Positions 6,935-7,554 of a stretch of 7,554 nucleotides of DNA are shown in pieces. Made by a program: the position numbers and the translations under genes. This DNA comes from JAIXWP01 sp943372555 (lineage in GTDB: Bacteria; Bacteroidota; Bacteroidia; Flavobacteriales_D; Sanyastnellaceae), in contig CALRZB010000135.1 of assembly GCA_943372555.1 (NCBI GenBank), positions 1 to 7,554 on the forward strand. Reading direction: 5' to 3'. The notes beneath the pieces are model-generated. The model saw nothing but the letters and a program-made list of their open reading frames with translations, was not told the DNA's origin and ran no database searches. Each line of letters begins with the position of its first letter. Position 1 is the first letter of the stretch.

Positions 6935-7462
6935 TTAATCATTCCATCTTTTTTGTCCGCCACAAACAAATGTTCCATCAGGATTCTTGCAAAAACCAGT
7001 ATAGGCATCTCCACATATAAAATATCCATTGGGGTTTTTACAAAACCCGTTGTATGCTCCTCCACAAACAAATGTTCCATTGGGATTTTTACAAAAGCCA
7101 TTGTAAGCTCCTCCGCAAACGAAAGTTCCGTCTGGATTAATGCAAAACCCATCAAACGCTCCTCCACAAACGAAAGTTCCATCGGGGTTTTTGCAAAAGC
7201 CAGTATATGCACCTCCGCAAACATAAGTTCCGTCGGGGTTTTTGCAAAAGCCGGTATATGCACCGCCACAAACATAAGTTCCGTCTGGGTTTTTACAAAA
7301 TCCATTATACGCGCCACCACAAACAAAGTACCCATTAGGATTTTTACAAAAGCCATTATACGCCCCCCCACAAACAAATGTTCCATCAGGATTCTTGCAA
7401 AAGCCAGTATAGGCATCTCCACATATAAAATATCCATTGGGGTTTTTACAAAACCCGTTGTA
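6935..7462 (-). pseudogene. Cys/Gly-rich 17-residue repeat protein, 5' end lost at an IS junction
   Basis: The minus-strand frame encodes ten 17-residue units (consensus YNGFCKNPDGTFVCGGA) followed by KRWND and a stop at 6935. Differences between units are mostly at third codon positions of this frame (Gly GGA/GGC/GGT, Pro CCC/CCT/CCA, Asp GAC/GAT), which identifies it as the coding frame over the two longer overlapping frames. Each unit has two Cys nine residues apart around an NPDG or NPNG turn, suggesting a beta hairpin with paired Cys (disulfide or metal site). This fits a secreted or surface protein, but no N-terminus is present to show a signal peptide. There is no start codon between the upstream stop at 7493 and the first unit. 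The array stops exactly where the IS end begins, so the gene is interrupted and its 5' part presumably lies beyond the IS. I do not recognise the family. Confidence 0.8.
6953..7462 (-). repeat. Ten tandem 51-bp coding repeats
   Basis: Ten units of exactly 51 bp with no length variation. In gene order the variants include Y/F at position 1, N/T/D at 2, K/I at 6, D/N at 9, T/Y at 11 and F/Y at 12. Unit 1 (7412-7462) and unit 9 (7004-7054) are identical over 51 bp, and unit 2 (7361-7411) and unit 10 (6953-7003) are nearly so, so a two-unit block has been duplicated or converted. The least typical unit is the seventh (FDGFCINPDGTFVCGGA, 7106-7156). Confidence 0.92.
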
Positions 7463-7554
7463 TGGACTTGCAACAAAAAACCGGACAAAAAGTTAAGCGG
7501 CATTTTTGATTTTCTTTGATTCTTCGAACTCACATATTGTCAAGTCGCCCAACG
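7463..7554 (-). mobile_element. End of an IS3-family insertion sequence (partial, continues right)
   Basis: The element appears to begin at 7463 with TGGACTTGCAACAAAAAACC, a TG-starting end as expected for an IS3-type inverted repeat, exactly where the 51-bp repeat array stops. The transposase stop codon lies 30 bp inside this end, a normal arrangement. The other inverted repeat and the target duplication (candidate GTA or TGTA ending at 7462) are outside the window. The IS has cut the repeat gene. Confidence 0.65.
7493..7554 (-). CDS. IS3-family transposase (OrfB), C-terminal end only
   Basis: The last 19 residues before the stop at 7493 read LGDLTICEFEESKKIKNAA. LG-[Y]-L-[ST]-x-x-EFE is the conserved C-terminal end of IS3-family OrfB transposases (usually HS-x-LGYLSP-x-EFE), DDE-type integrases of the rve superfamily. 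The residue before LG has a codon ending in CG (Ser, Pro, Thr or Ala), which fits the usual HS-[ATSP]-LG context. The Tyr of LGY is Asp here, which may be natural variation or decay. The catalytic core lies outside the window. Confidence 0.65.
   Translation of the reverse strand, partial: LGDLTICEFEESKKIKNAA

Noticed and set aside
6953..7462. Possible CRISPR array (regular 51-bp periodicity)
   Set aside because: The units are contiguous with no unique spacers and vary at third codon positions, so this is a coding tandem repeat.
6907..7533. Minus-strand 208-codon and plus-strand 188-codon (6953-7519) open frames over the repeat array
   Set aside because: Both are out of frame with the Cys-repeat reading. 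Unit-to-unit differences are silent in the Cys frame and change residues in these frames. The minus-strand frame also runs across the IS junction.

Overview
The window looks like part of a mobile or conjugative element, or a chromosomal accessory island, of a member of the Bacteroidota. The reasons are a good -33/-7 promoter of the Bacteroidota type (TTTG, 18 bp, TACTTTTG) upstream of 6270, start codons without clear Shine-Dalgarno sequences, moderate-to-low G+C, and proteins of a familiar Bacteroidota element style. No genus can be named from the sequence.

Left part (1-4777, plus strand): two co-oriented genes separated by 21 bp. The first is the C-terminal ~1040 codons of a very large SNF2-type superfamily II helicase, whose frame stays open to the left edge. 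The second is a 543-residue protein with a basic proline/lysine linker, a tandemly duplicated helical module and a C-terminal RecA/RadA-like P-loop ATPase domain. They probably belong to the DNA-processing backbone of the element.

Middle part (4787-6317, minus strand): a more A+T-rich cargo block of four small genes reading leftwards from one promoter: a 77-residue unknown protein, a SecB-like chaperone, a 189-residue protein resembling ADP-ribosyltransferase-fold toxins (DUF3990-like), and a 64-residue unknown protein. A strong rho-independent terminator lies in the last codons of the first gene, directly upstream of the SecB-like gene. A SecB-like chaperone 10 bp from a putative toxin suggests a toxin-chaperone or toxin-antitoxin-chaperone type module, not one I recognise.

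The cargo is bracketed by a coding duplication. A diverged copy of the last ~66 codons of the P-loop ATPase gene lies at 6557-6758, in the same orientation, without a start and with an in-frame stop directly in front. Most differences between the copies are silent, so the fragment is the tail of a formerly intact homologous gene and not a decayed tandem duplicate. The cargo therefore appears to have arrived with a foreign allele of the ATPase gene, leaving the resident 3' end as a scar.

Right part (6935-7554, minus strand): ten perfect-length 17-residue Cys/Gly-rich repeats (consensus YNGFCKNPDGTFVCGGA), in a frame with no start codon. The array is cut at a unit boundary by the end of an IS3-family insertion sequence, whose transposase C-terminus runs off the right edge.
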